A stretch of 64,000 nucleotides of DNA from Eretmocerus hayati (GCA_029851415.1 CM056741.1:70174282-70238281), one strand, 5' to 3'; shown: positions 44,901-55,904, counted from the stretch's first letter. Notes: a model not told the origin generated them from the letters alone. Made by a program: numbers and translations.

Positions 44901-46552
44901 TTCAACAGTTTGTTCGATACTTCCTCTAGTTTAGAAAACTTACTCTGAGTATGTCCATTGCTCTGTTGCATGTTAGCTGAATAGTTTGTTTCTGGGACAC
45001 TCTGAATCACTATACCATCCGTTGCAAATGATGGCCATGTCTTATCAGGCAAGAGCTCATTTTCACTATCATCGTTTGTGCTACCATCTCGAGAGCCATC
45101 TTTAAACCTTTTCTGTGAATTCTCATCATCCACTTGATCTTTCGTTTTTCGTCTTCTTTTGTAGGGCGTGAATAATCGTATAGGTCCAGCCTTTAAACAG
45201 AAAATCACTTCACAATAAGACTCTTATGGGATACACTACCATAATAGTCAGATACTCCAATATATTTGAGGTTTGGACTATTCTCAGACTGGTATTGATT
45301 GCTAACAATGAGTCAAATCAAAAATGGACACTATCAATATTGTGAAAATATAATCCAAATGTAATACAACCTCTAAGAGAACCTAATTATGGTTTTGAGT
45401 TATTCATATGAAAATATTTAGACACACTTAGTGCTTAAAGAAGTTAATATGAAAAGAATTTGGTTGACTGACTTTAGAGATTTTGAAATATTGGATGTGC
45501 ACTCACAGCATTGTCATCATCACAGCATGCAGAACATGTACATGATGTGGCATGTGGTCTCAAGACATTTTCATCAATTAGTGTTTGCAAGCTCCTACCA
45601 CCAAAGCGTATGCTTCTCTTCCAATCCTTACTCGAGGCTCTACCACAAAGTGCTTCAAATTCACTAGGAGTGTACCATTCCTCATTATATCTTATGCAGC
45701 GGCCTCGCCCACCAGATCCAAATCTACTTTTGTGTAATTCAGCATTGGTGGTCTTACATCTAATGGGCAAGACTGCCAAACTTGCACATTCTGTCCAGCT
45801 GTACTGTGTTTTTGTAGGAGCATGAACAGGATCATTCTCGCTGTCATCTGTAGCATTGTGAATAACAATATGGGATGCTTTCAGATCACCACTCCATTTG
45901 AGAGGGTCATCATTCTTATCGTCTCTTGCTTCACAAATGAAGGTATTGTCAACGCATAGCATTTGTTTGTACTGCCCTGCTGAAGATAACTGTAACGATA
46001 AAACAGTGATTTTTTAATACAAGTAATGGAGGAGTCATAACAGGAAGTACAATCATGCGCAACGAACTAAGGGAACAAAGCCATGCAGACTCAAATCTGA
46101 AACAAAAAGTCTACAGATGGATGACGAGAGTTCCATGGGGTACCATTGGACCGAAGAAATACTTTACGGACTTTCAAAAGCTGTCAGGCAGTTCTGACAG
46201 CTGTTCCGTAGCTGGCACAAGGGTACCAGTAGATCCGTACCTGCAGTTGATCCGCGCTGGCGATGACGTTGAAAGTGGTACCGTTGCCTGTGACTCCGAT
46301 GATGGAGCCCACCGGGAGGGAGACTGGCACGCCGGGGGTGACATTGGTCGCGACGGCCACCGGCACCACCTCCTGGACGCGCTGCTGATCGATCAGCACA
46401 CTCCTCGTCTGTCCGGCAACCGGCACTCGCTGTTGTTGTTGTTGTTGCTGCTGGTCCACGTGGGTTTCGTCCTCGTCCTCGGCAACGCTCGCCGTCGCTT
46501 CGGACATGTCCGCCAGAACGACGACCGCCTCCGATCGCTGATGACTCCCCAT
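41728..46552 (-). CDS. Deaf1: DEAF-1 transcription factor (SAND + MYND), complete four-exon gene
   Basis: Four phase-0 exons at 46241-46552, 45507-45989, 44747-45190 and 41728-41931 join into 480 codons plus TAA. Residues 1-104 are an acidic, 8-Gln-containing N terminus. Residues ~177-246 are a SAND domain with the DNA-contacting KDWK motif at 225-228, followed by a Cys-rich SCTCSACC segment at ~252-260. A basic YKRRRKTK nuclear signal lies at 275-282 and a helical, coiled-coil-like stretch at ~351-383. The C terminus is a MYND zinc finger with ligands C414, C417, C425, C428, C434, C438, H446 and C450. DEAF-1 binds TTCG-containing DNA in the nucleus, and in flies it acts in homeotic and immune gene regulation; those roles come from the family. 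At 480 residues it is shorter than the fly and human proteins (about 570). The start is the first ATG in frame. The 2.8-kb last intron holds a foldback half and a GC-rich hairpin. Confidence 0.95.
42000..42785. mobile_element. Truncated foldback element in Deaf1 intron 3
   Basis: One nearly complete arm (about 42040-42600) follows the same order of motifs as the 59580-61362 and 24745-28275 elements: ATTTTATGGGGTAAAATAGG, AAAACCTATCGAAGA, TTTTCTGCGCATGCGCGAGA, GAGGAAATTTCCTCCAAAAT, GACCTCCTGTTGAGC. The opposite arm survives only as AACTCAACAAGAGGTCATTT at about 42760-42780, then stops. Confidence 0.65.
43575..43601. mobile_element. Right end of a TTAA-type MITE
   Basis: TTCACCTTCGCAGTGAACGTG followed by TTAA (43602-43605) matches the terminus of the 4106-4252 element. 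GC-rich sequence with GGGTCCCACCGGAGGGA continues to the left, but the left terminus is not clear. Confidence 0.45.
43678..43776. repeat. CpG-rich hairpin in Deaf1 intron 3
   Basis: The perfect inverted arms begin ACGAACGAGCGCACGACGGC and end GCCGTCGTGCGCTCGTTCGT, with a ~50-bp GC-rich loop. The local CpG density contrasts sharply with the AT-rich intron. No clear target duplication is present. Confidence 0.8.
44747..45190 (-). CDS. Deaf1: Deaf1 exon 3 (NLS and coiled-coil region)
   Basis: Acceptor TTCTGTTTAAAG and donor AAG|GTAGTG bound 148 codons. It starts [15 protein letters not shown], equivalent to the conserved GPVRLF-PYKRRKK of vertebrate DEAF-1. It continues through a Ser/Asp-rich linker to a Leu/Lys/Glu-rich helix ([20 protein letters not shown]) that matches the segment before MYND in other DEAF-1 proteins. 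Confidence 0.94.
45507..45989 (-). CDS. Deaf1: Deaf1 exon 2 (SAND domain)
   Basis: Acceptor TTTATCGTTACAG and donor GTGAGT bound exactly 161 codons. The SAND core reads [57 protein letters not shown], then [19 protein letters not shown] is the characteristic DNA-binding motif of SAND proteins. This exon alone identifies the family. Confidence 0.97.
46241..46552 (-). CDS. Deaf1: Deaf1 exon 1 (N terminus with poly-Gln)
   Basis: Begins at the first in-frame ATG (46550-46552; [13 protein letters not shown]) and ends before donor CAG|GTACGG. It encodes 104 residues: an acidic patch, eight Gln, a Val/Pro-rich segment ([11 protein letters not shown]) and a conserved-looking [14 protein letters not shown] end. 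In-frame codons continue a little upstream without another ATG, so this start is the best choice. Confidence 0.88.
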
Positions 46553-47189
46553 TTCGGCCAAGATCGGCCATCGACGCCAACCCAAAACCCGACAACGACC
46601 GTCAAAAGCTGTGCTTTTGTGCTTTACGGCTGTTTACGGCGGTGCCGCGGACCACAGCAATTAAACCACAGCTACCTGTGTTGGACGCGGGATTTGCAGC
46701 GAGTGGCAGTGGCAGCGAGTGAGCGAGATGCAGCCGTACTGCAAGCTCAGTGCACAACAAGGGATAGAAATAACACGTTTGGCTCAGCTCACAATGGTGA
46801 CATAAATATTGGAGCGCGCAGCTTGAAACTTTTTGAGACTTTTCAAACCGATGCAAGGGTTCACTAGATCCGTATCGTATACTTGTTTGGATCCTGGATC
46901 ACAATTCACAACTAAGGTGCATTCATGAGAGAAACCCAAATCTTTTTCCGTGTCTTCTGCTAATCTAACGCGGTGAGAGTGCCCTCAGGGGTGCCGGTCA
47001 CGGATTCAGCTGAAACTGTGAAAATTGTCAAACCGGATAATTTTTGTACAATAGGTGCAACTTCGGTACCCCCCTGAAAAATATGACTTTCAAATAAGCT
47101 GCGTTCGGCAAGCTAGATAATTCTAGGTATTTCTCTGAAACCTCCACTGCTCGACACACACATTAACAATGTGTTGAGTCAACGTAGAT
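46553..47189. other. Deaf1 upstream / putative promoter region and adjoining repeat
   Basis: About 46553-46760 is relatively GC-rich and probably holds the Deaf1 5' UTR and promoter (transcribed to the left). I see no TATA box. About 46975-47045 is a copy of the dispersed repeat found near 1905-1965 (GTCACGGATTCAGCTGAAAC). Confidence 0.45.
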
Positions 47190-47224
47190 CCCGCGTGTAT
47201 GATTATGTGGTTATGTTCCTTGGA

Positions 47225-47945
47225 GCTTTTGAGTACGTCCATGTCAAATTCAAACGGTTTCTGCAACTATTTTTTTGAAATTTCCATACCATTTTTGTTC
47301 AATGTGAGGTACCAAAATGAGATATTTCCCATAGTTTGTACGTCCGAAAAAATGTTTTCGTCCCAGATAGGCCTCAAGAGTGATTTTACCCAGAAATCAA
47401 AAATTGAGACTATCCAACCGTATTTTGCTCGTAACTTTTGATTGCTTCGACCGAATTGAATTTTTCGAAGGGCATTTGTGTAAGGTGACTTCGAAACCTA
47501 TCGATTGATTTCAGCATGATTTCCCCGAGTTGTTTTTTGGACAGCTGGTAGGTAAAATACTCAAAAATCACGGATTGGCTCATAACTTTTTTGCCGTATA
47601 TTTTTATTTCTTTATTCTATTCTTTTTCTATTCCTCCAGTGATCAACTACGTGTATGAAAATTTTCAGTCATTATTTTCACTTCCGGAGCCTCCTAGAGC
47701 TCTTCTAGTACGAAAAAAAATCTCAAGAACTCGACAATTGCGTTTTTGAGTACGTCCACGTTTTTGAGTACGTCAAATTCAAATGATTCCTGCAACTATT
47801 TTTTTGAAATTCCCATACCATTTTTTTCGATGTGGGGTACCACAATAAGATATTTCCCATAGTTTGTAGGTCCAAAAAATTTTTTTGTCCCAGATAGGCC
47901 TACAAGAGTGATTTTACCGAAAAATCAAAAACTGAGACTATATCG
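47225..47945. repeat. Direct repeat pair, ~190 bp each
   Basis: About 47225-47420 and 47765-47945 are direct copies sharing GCAACTATTTTTTTGAAATT, AGATATTTCCCATAGTTTGT and CAGATAGGCCT-AAGAGTGAT. The sequence after the first copy (GGTAGGTAAAATACTCAAAA at 47549) recurs right after the minisatellite at 48919, so the minisatellite sits inside the second copy. Confidence 0.75.
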
Positions 47946-48918
47946 ACGCCTCTTACGAAGATAAACACATCCGCTAACGCCCACGAAGAAAAACACGGTG
48001 GCCGAAGATTAGCATTTGCTTTGTTACGGCCACGAAGATTAACACTTACTGTTTACGCCACGAAGAACAACACTTACGCTTCAGCGCCACGAAGATCATC
48101 TCTTACTGCTTAAGGCCACGAAGAGTAACACTTACTCCTCAAACTGCACACGAAGATTAACACATTCGCGCATTTTTTTTCTTGACGGGACGAAGACTAT
48201 AAGTATTCCGTCTTAGGGCCACGAAAAGTAACACATTCTCCTTAGCGGCACGAAAATTAGCACATTCGTAGACTCCATTCTTGAAGGGACGGAGATTATA
48301 AGTACTTCGTCTTAAGCCCACGAAAAGTAACATATTCTTCTTAGCGGAACGAAGGCTAACACAATCACTTACCGTTCATCGTCACGTCAAACAGAATGTG
48401 TTGTTTTTCATTCCATCGAGAAGAATGTGTTAGTTTTCGTGGCGTAGAGAAAAATGTGTTACTTTTCGTGGACTTAAGACGAAATACTTATTGTCTCCGT
48501 CCCTCTATGAATGAAGTCTACCGATGCGTTAATTTTTGTGCCGCTAATGAGAATGTGTTTTTTTTCGTGGCCCTAAGACGAAATACTTGGTCTCCGTCCC
48601 TTTGAACGAGGACGTGTGCAAGTGTGTTATAGTCTTCATACCGTTCAAGAGGAAGTGCTAGTTTCATGGGCCGTTGAGCAGTAAGTGTTAGTCTTCGTGG
48701 CCCTAAGGAGTAAGTGTTAGTCTTCGTGCCCCTAAGGAGTAAGTGTTAGTCTTCGTGGACTTAACGAGAATGCGTTAATCTTCGTGTCCCTAAGGAGTAA
48801 CTGTTAGTTTTCGTGGACCTAAGAAGAATACGTTAATATTCGTGTTCACAACGAATAAACGTTAATCTTCGTCAGTCACAAGAAAATAGGTGTTTATCTT
48901 CGTAAGAGGCGTCGATAT
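47939..48918. repeat. Palindromic 29-bp minisatellite
   Basis: The left half repeats CCACGAAGATTAACACTTAC with a step of about 28-32 bp (48033, 48061, 48090, 48119, 48151). From about 48380 the units are inverted (GTAAGTGTTAGTCTTCGTGG), with exact 29-bp steps at 48693, 48722, 48751 and 48780. The two outer ends are inverted copies, ATATCGACGCCTCTTACGAA and TTCGTAAGAGGCGTCGATAT. Confidence 0.88.
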
Positions 48919-50226
48919 GGTAGGTAAAATACTCAAAAATCACGGATTGACTTATAACTTTTTACATTTTGTTCCACAAATCGAGGATATTATTCCCTTC
49001 CTGCAATTCCCTACGTCTAGGGATCATTACAAAGAAGGATCCTTACCGTCAACTTGCCATAAAGTCTTCCTTTTTACGTCTTAAAATCGTTTTGAGTATG
49101 ACCGTCAGATGAAGAAAATAGCTCTTTTTCTTCATTCCAGGAAAACACCATGCATGATATAAGGTCAACCGCATTCAATGGAGGTTCATCGTCTGAGAAT
49201 GAGGCAAATTTCATTTTATCCTCATAACCACTCACATCTTACGATGCACGAACTATATTTTGTTGCCAGTACATTCGAAATTGAAAGCTCAATCGTAATG
49301 TACAAACCATTTTGTCTATAATTGATATTTACAGATGTTCATGAGCCGTATAGAGATCTTGATCATGAACCTATTTTGAAAAATAGAAGCAATTCCATGG
49401 CCATCACTCGCGAATTTAGAGGTTTGAATCTAACTTATTAATTAAACTTAACAAAGATGCATCGGTCAGTTTAAGAGTTCTAAAATAAAAATTCATGATA
49501 AAATGTTCAGTCATGAATGATGCTTCCTGTATAATCCCGCTTCATTGCAGCGTTATTGCTCATTTTGAAGATTGTTCATCTTGAATTTGTTGCATCTTGC
49601 TCTAAGCACGAAATCAATCTCAGACCAAGGATTTCTCTCTGAGGTGGCAGTCTAAGGCAAGATACTGACGATGACAGTAATTTTTCGAGTATGAAGAATT
49701 TCAATAGAACTGTTCAGGTAATAATCGACATACCTCAAGCATAAATTCTTCGATATTCAGTGCCCAATCAGTGAAATAGTATAGCATATCACGTTGGAAA
49801 TCATTTGACTTATGGAGGATATACAATGTTTCCTTCAACTTTGCAATGCATGCACGTAACAAATGGGGGAGAAATTCGAACTGATTCTAAGAACATGAAA
49901 ATTTGCGCTAACCACTTAATAGTCTGTTTCCGCAACGAAACGGATAATATGGATCTTTGCTCAATTACCGATCATGTCATACGGTTACCAGAGATATAAC
50001 GAAATATTGGATCACATAGCGAAATGCGAGTTTCTACAGGAACACCGGGTCTCAAAATAAATGTACAGGTTTCAAATGGTATTGAAATTTGATGTATGCT
50101 GAAATTCATGAAAACTTTCAATAACGCACTGACAGTGCCGGCCCGTAGATCCGCTTGGCATAAATTTCAGTTGGATAATTGAATTATGCAAAAGAAACCT
50201 GGGGATCCCTGTCAATGAGAGTATGG
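48919..50226. other. AT-rich DNA, nothing recognised
   Basis: Continues the target repeat for about 50 bp and then shows no recognised gene or repeat. Confidence 0.4.
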
Positions 50227-50427
50227 TTACTCCCGCGTCTCGCTGGATGGAGACGAGTTTTTCTCAATGGGAGCAGTCTTCTTTTGTTCCGCAGCGATGG
50301 CTTGGAGCACGGCAAGCCGAGCCAGTTTCTTTGCCTGCTGGAGTCCGTACAGGTCCCGCTGACGATCAGCCTCGGTGCGGGTGACGGCAGCCTTGCTCCG
50401 AGCGCAGCTACGGTTTTTACGGTCCAT
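50227..50427 (-). CDS. Short basic ORF downstream of an orphan promoter (66 codons)
   Basis: ATG at 50425-50427, stop ahead of 50227. The product begins MDRKNRSCARSKAAVTRTEA, continues with an Arg/Lys/Ala/Leu-rich helical stretch (QQAKKLARLAVLQAIAAEQK) and ends with a Ser/Glu-rich tail. Base composition (GC-rich) and the absence of low-complexity repeats make it look more coding than neighbouring ORFs. It starts ~300 nt downstream of a TATA + Inr promoter. It may be a small gene, a first exon, or the start of a truncated LTR-retrotransposon gag; I do not recognise the family. Confidence 0.35.
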   Translation of the reverse strand: MDRKNRSCARSKAAVTRTEADRQRDLYGLQQAKKLARLAVLQAIAAEQKKTAPIEKNSSPSSETRE

Positions 50428-50729
50428 CTGTACGGGCTCGGACGGTATGGGAATCGAACGTATTAGGCCGGTCGTGGACCAGGCGCAGGGTTTGGTAAAC
50501 GAATAATTCGAATGTCTTCAAGGTTCAATTGCGATTCGGTACCAGGGCGAAACGCGGACACAACACAGACTCTATCGCTCATAACTTCAAGCAGCACAAC
50601 GGTATAATGTCACTAAATCGCGATGATGACGTTCCTGACGGCACCAGGGTACGTCGACGTAACGGAGCAGCGTGGCCACGGAAGGGCCGAGTGTCGTGGA
50701 GAGTGCGTCACGACGGCGTGTTGAGATCG

Positions 50730-50767
50730 GACTGAGATGCCGAGCTTGGTTTGCTGGGGCTTATATA
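50730..50767 (-). promoter_or_regulatory. TATA + initiator core promoter, transcribed leftward
   Basis: On the - strand TATATAAG (50767-50760) is followed by TCAGTC (50735-50730). The initiator A lies 34 nt from the first T of the TATA box, within the spacing of insect TATA/Inr promoters. The leader downstream is GC-rich. No clear DPE at +28 to +32. Confidence 0.55.
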
Positions 50768-50799
50768 GGCGGGTTAAGCCGCAAAAGTGTGTAGCGCTA

Positions 50800-51310
50800 A
50801 GCAACGTTACAGCGTAAGAAAACGCTATTTGTAACGTGTGGATGCGTTGCAAGTGTACTTAAAAGTGTAACGGTAAGAGGCGTTTCCTTATGGGAAATGT
50901 CTATGCATAACGTGTCTTTGCGTTACGTGGTTGTAAAAATGGTAACGATAAGTGGCGTTTCTAGGTGTGAAATTGTCGTAAGTAACGTTCCTCTGCGTTA
51001 CGCGGCAGAAAATGCGTGTAACTGCAAGTTGCGTTTCAGATATATGAGAAAGTGTGGGGTAACGCGCGAATGCGTTAACGAATAGTGGGAGATCGTTTGT
51101 CCATGCCATAAAAGTAACGGGGTGCCACGTTGCTTTTATGTGTATGGTGTGAATGAATAGTAACGGGGTGCTTCGTTACCTAAGAAAGTACTATGTGAAT
51201 TGCGTTTCAAATTAGGGTAACGGGGTGCCACGTTACTGAGTCGGTAATGGGGTGCCTCGTTACGTGTTCGTTAAGTGTCGTGTAACTGTAAGATGCGTTA
51301 CCGCGGTGTA
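50800..51310. promoter_or_regulatory. Dense GTAACG/CGTTAC motif cluster upstream of the orphan promoter
   Basis: About twenty GTAAC or GTTAC-like sites occur in ~500 bp in both orientations, such as GGTAACGGGGTGCCACGTTAC, alternating with GCGTTTC. TAACGG resembles Myb-type sites, which is only a resemblance. It may equally be a degenerate tandem repeat. It lies immediately upstream of the TATA box on the - strand. Confidence 0.5.
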
Positions 51311-51389
51311 TGGCATGTGTGTAATGTGTGAATGAGTGAAATATAATGTGCTCATCGATTAAAAAATAAAGATGCGCACATCAGTACCC

Positions 51390-51510
51390 AATTTAATTTC
51401 AACCACGTCACGTGGTAGAAATATCGCTTCAACCACGTGCATGAAAACCGATTCGAAAAACTGATTTCAACCACGGTGTCAGTCAACCATTTTCAACCGC
51501 TATCTGAAAA
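51390..51510. repeat. TTTCAACCACG short repeats
   Basis: (T)TTCAACCACGT-like units occur at about 51398, 51428, 51470 and 51490, including the palindrome CCACGTCACGTGG. They lie distal to the GTAACG cluster. Confidence 0.5.
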
Positions 51511-51814
51511 TTTGCAGATATGTATCAGTTATCTTATATCGGTAGTTCCGCGGAAACTTTCAAATAATGTGTGCGTGCATGTACGAGCCCTTTAGGCAAG
51601 CGGGAAGTGGCCCAAAATTACAGTTGAGTGACCACGGATTACCTGCTCGCTAGAAAAGGTCTCACTTTATGTCTTCGAGGGTGCTGAATACGAATACGAA
51701 CTTTGTTTTTCTCTAAAATTGGGGGAACCATGTCAAAATCGACTTTTTAGGTGAAAATGAGAAATTTGAGATTCTCAACATTTTTGTGTTCATCTCGCTT
51801 GATCTCCGAGGTGG

Positions 51815-54800
51815 ATGAATATATCTCCGTGAAATTTTGGATGTACCATTTTGAACTCATTCGAAAGGCATTAAAACTAGTCTGGAGTCTTCGAAGCATT
51901 TCCCGTCTCCCTGGGAAATTTCTTGCATATTTTTCCTCCGGAATCGTCATATTCATCTTCAAAAGCAAAAGTTGAGTGAGAAATTTCTCAGAATCGCATT
52001 CTCTCCTATACGATTTCAAAGTTGATGACCCGAAGAAGTTTTTCACATAGTTTTCAGATCGGGAAATTCAACGAGTGAAAACTGACTCGACTTTTGATAC
52101 GAAGGTTCCGCCGAACGAGACTAGCGTGGGCCTAGTGTGATGAATTTTGAGCGTGCTACGCTCATTTCAAGATATGTCTTGATGTTTACTGAGGTTTTTC
52201 ATCCCGCTGAATCGATTCCGCTATGTATTTTGTTCGAAAAACGTAGCGTTTGATTATTAGTAACAATTTTTATTGCAAAATTACAGTTTTTGGCAATTAT
52301 TTAAAAAAATATCCACTTTCACGGAAAAACACAAGAGACCAAAGTTGTAGATCTTAAAATTTCCTACAAACAAAAGTCCTCACAAATTTCCCGGAAAATC
52401 CAAGTCCGAGCCAAGAAAAACGTGAAAACGCTCTCGCACGTATAAGACGCCGCACACAGTCTTACGTAACACGAGAAAGACCACAATTATGATTACCCTG
52501 AAAACGTGCGATTTCGGAATGTTCCAAGGGGGGAAATTGTAGCTTTTGACATGCAGAATCCGAATCCTTTTCCCCCGAGGAGCCTCCTCTGCGCATACGC
52601 TGACGGCTAGCAAAAAACCGCGAAAATACTGAAAAAACAACAGTATTAAGGGTTTGAATCAGAGAGGAAGTGATTTACGCAAATTTTGATGGGAACCAAA
52701 GTTGTTGCATTTTGACACACAAATTTGATGGTATAACCAGTTTTTCCGAAAATGCATTTTTTGGAGGTTTTTGGGCTGTTTTGGCGGTTTTTTGGCAGAA
52801 TTTCGGAATTTTGACTGCGGCAATCGAAAGATCAGAAAATTTTACGTCGAAATAGGTATTTTCAAAATTTTTCCTAAGTCCACTCTGAGGCCTGTGCTCC
52901 AGCCAGATGGAGCGAGAGCCAGAAAAACGAATGGGGGCGCTCAAAAAGCTCCCATAGGGCGAGAAAGGAGCGATTTACGCAAATTTTGATGAGGACCAAA
53001 GTTGTTGCATTTTCAAACACAAATTTGATGGTATAACCAGTTTTTCCAAAAATGCATTTTTTGGAGGTTTTTGGGCTGTTTCGGCGGTTTTTTGGCAGAA
53101 TTTTGGAATTTTGACTGCGGCAATCGGAAGATCAGAAAATTTTACGTCGAAATGTATCCACACAGAATTCTCCAAAGACTCATTCCTATTGTCATGCAGA
53201 GGTTGGTTCCCTAGGGATAAACACCTGTGCCAGCGTAGAATCCTCTGACTAAGTAATGGAATACATCGAGAATATTAGTAATTCATTGGCTAGAGCGCTT
53301 GAGCAGTTCCTCGTGGAATAGGTGGGCGAATGAACTTAGTATTTCATGTTTATTCGCCCATCGATTCCGTCTTTCCCTCGTGATTTTGTATCAATTTGAT
53401 ACCTGAAAATATGATGATTTAATAGTCACTAGGATCCCGAAATCTTTTTTTGCGTAGCTGCTGAGCGAATTTATGAAACTTTTGATTCGTCTCCTATAAA
53501 AAGAATGCCGACTTCCCACCTCCAAAACTCTGCTATGTCTGAAACGAAACAATGTATTAACACGCGGTTGGGTGCATTTGGATAGTGAGGGAATATCCCA
53601 TCAGAATATGCTCGAAGAGTAGTTTCTCATGTCAATGGTGTCACTTATATCGAATTGTTTGAGAATTACCTCTTGACTTTTCCTCAAGAACGCATTCTCA
53701 GAAGAATTCTCAATTATTATTCTAAGGTGGAATTGTATGATCTCCCGGAAGAAAGGTTCCTTCTAGGGTATACATTTCCAGATGAGTTTTAAGCGATTTG
53801 CCGCAATTCGATCTCCTCGCCAGCCAGAACGTGACAGTTTCATGGAGATCCGCGTCATTTGACTGGACTAGAGCCTCACACAATCGATAGATCGAAAAAT
53901 TCCCTCGAGAATGACCACTTATAAAGTCCATCTAAATGCTCTCGAATCAAGATTTCAAGCTCCTAAATGCGATAAGAAATTTTTTGATCTTTCGATTGCC
54001 GCAGTCAAGATTCCGGAATTCTGCCAAAAAACCGCCAAAACAGCCCAGAAACCTCCAAGAAATGCATTTTTGGAAAAACTGGTTATACCATCAAATTTGT
54101 GTGTTAAAATGCAACAACTTTGGTTCTCATCAAAATTTGCGTAAATCGCTCCTTTCTCGCCCTATGGGAGCTTTTTGAGCGCCCCCATTCGTTTTTCTGG
54201 CTCTCGCTCCATCTGGCTGGTGCACAGGCCTCAGGGTGGATTTAGAAAAAATTTTGAAAATACCTATTTCGAAGTAAAATTCTCTGATCTTTCGATTGCC
54301 GCAGTCAAAATTCCGAAATTCTGCCAAAAAACCGCCAAAACAGCCCAAAAACCTCCAAAAAATGCATTTTCGGAAAAACTGGTTATACCATCAAATTTGT
54401 GTGTCAAAATGCAACAACTTTGGTTCCCATCAAAATTTGCGTAAATCACTTCCTCTCTGATTAAAACCCTTAATACTGTTGTTTTTTCAGTATTTTCGCG
54501 GTTTTTCGCTAGCCGTCAGCGTATGCGCAGAGGAGGCTCCTCGGGGGACAAGGATTCGGATTCTGCATGTCAAAAGCTACAATTTCCCCCTTGGAACATT
54601 CCGAAATCGCACGTTTTCAGGGTAATCATAATTGTGGTCTTTCTCGTGTTACGTAAGACTGTGTGCGCCGGTTACCGAGTGGCTTATGCAGCGCTTATCA
54701 CGGATGCGCTGCGGCCATTTTGACAATTAATGACAAAACTAACCGAAGCATCTTAAAACGTAAACAATGGCGTACAAGGTGATCGCTTTCACATACCGTG

Positions 54801-55705
54801 ATACTTGAATATCTGATATTGGATCTCCATGCACTAACGGTATATAGCAATGTCCTTATATAGCGTAGCGTATAGCAACAAGCATTACTCATTCTCTTGA
54901 TCAAGTTGAAAATGGTCCGGGTTGTTCGCGATTAAAACGTGCGCATTTTCAAGTGCATTTATGTCTTCTGAGAGTGATTCTGATTATTTAGCCATAAAAT
55001 GAGATTCGTTACGGTGCCTACTAATCCAATAGCGCTGTATTACCCGACCCCTATCAGCCCGTATCATGTGCGAGCATAAGCGTTTCCACGTTTTTCTCGG
55101 CTCGGACTTGGATTTTCCGGGAAACTTGTGAGGACCTTTTTTGTAGGAAATTTTAAGATCTACAACGTTGTTATCCTGTGTTTTTCCGTGGGAAGGGATA
55201 TTTTTCGAAATAACTGCCAAAAACTGTAATTTTGCAATGAAAATTGTTACTAATAATCAAACGCTACGTTTTTCGAACAAAATACATAGCGGAATCGATT
55301 AAGCGGGATGAAAAACCTCAGTAAACATCAAGACATATCTTGAAATACGCGTAGCACGCTTAAAATTCATCACACTAAGCCCACGCTAGTCTTGTTCGGC
55401 GGAGCCTTTGTATCAAAAGTCGAGTCAGTTTTCACTCGTTGAATTTCCCGATCTGAAAACTACGTGAAAAACTTCTTCGGGTCATCAACTTTGAAATCGT
55501 ATAAGAGAGAATGCGATTCTGAGAAATTTCTCACTCAACTTTTGCTTTTGAAGATGAATATGACGATTCCGGAGGAAAAATATGCCAGAAATTTCCCAGG
55601 GAGACGGGAAATGCTTCGAAGACTCCAGACTAGTTTTAATGCCTTTCGAATGAGTTCAAAATGGTACATCCAAAATTTCAAGGAGATACATATACATCAC
55701 TCACA
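51815..55705. mobile_element. 3.9-kb foldback element with tandem subunits in its arms
   Basis: Left arm about 51815-53160 and right arm about 53965-55705 are inverted copies: GAAATTTTGGATGTACCATT at the left end and AATGGTACATCCAAAATTTC at the right end. Inner arm ends hold two tandem copies of a ~295-bp subunit (ACGCAAATTTTGATG ... TTTTACGTCGAAAT) on each side. A TGCGCATACGC core occurs in each arm (52590-52600; 54529-54539). The right arm carries a ~400-bp insertion (54668-55065). The ~800-bp loop is unique here. ORFs encoded by the arms appear in mirror pairs and are not genes. Confidence 0.8.
54668..55065. other. Insertion within the right foldback arm
   Basis: The left arm reads GTGTGCGGCGTCTTATACGT on the reverse strand where the right arm breaks after GTGTGCGCCG and resumes at about 55066 (GTGCGAGCATAAGCGTTT). 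The inserted ~400 bp has no recognised ORF or clear terminal repeats. Confidence 0.6.
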
Positions 55706-55904
55706 TTACAGCTAAGGTTTCAATACAATCCAATACTTATTCTAATCATGATCGCATTAATATATCATCGCATTACATAACTAAACGCTATTTGGAGGTT
55801 CTGTCACTCATCAGTCTTATATAGGAACAGGAGAGATGGTTTGTCGCTTGCGAGAAAGCAATCCCATGATATTTGGATGCAAACTGGGATGGTCATCGAA
55901 ACAC

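Noticed and set aside
46055..46867. 270-codon + strand ORF
   Set aside because: It overlaps Deaf1 exon 1 and its upstream GC-rich region on the opposite strand, has no domain, and its frame is a shadow of the real exon.
48000..48910. Regular ~29-bp repeats resembling a CRISPR array
   Set aside because: The units are contiguous without unique spacers, degenerate, reverse orientation mid-array, and sit in animal DNA.
50440..50475. TGGGAATCGAAC resembling a reverse tRNA T-loop
   Set aside because: Only the T-arm-like box is present and no cloverleaf can be built around it.
52675..54449. Repeated ORFs with FCQKTAKTAQKPPKNAF-like sequence
   Set aside because: They recur on both strands because of the inverted, tandemly duplicated subunits; no transposase motif.
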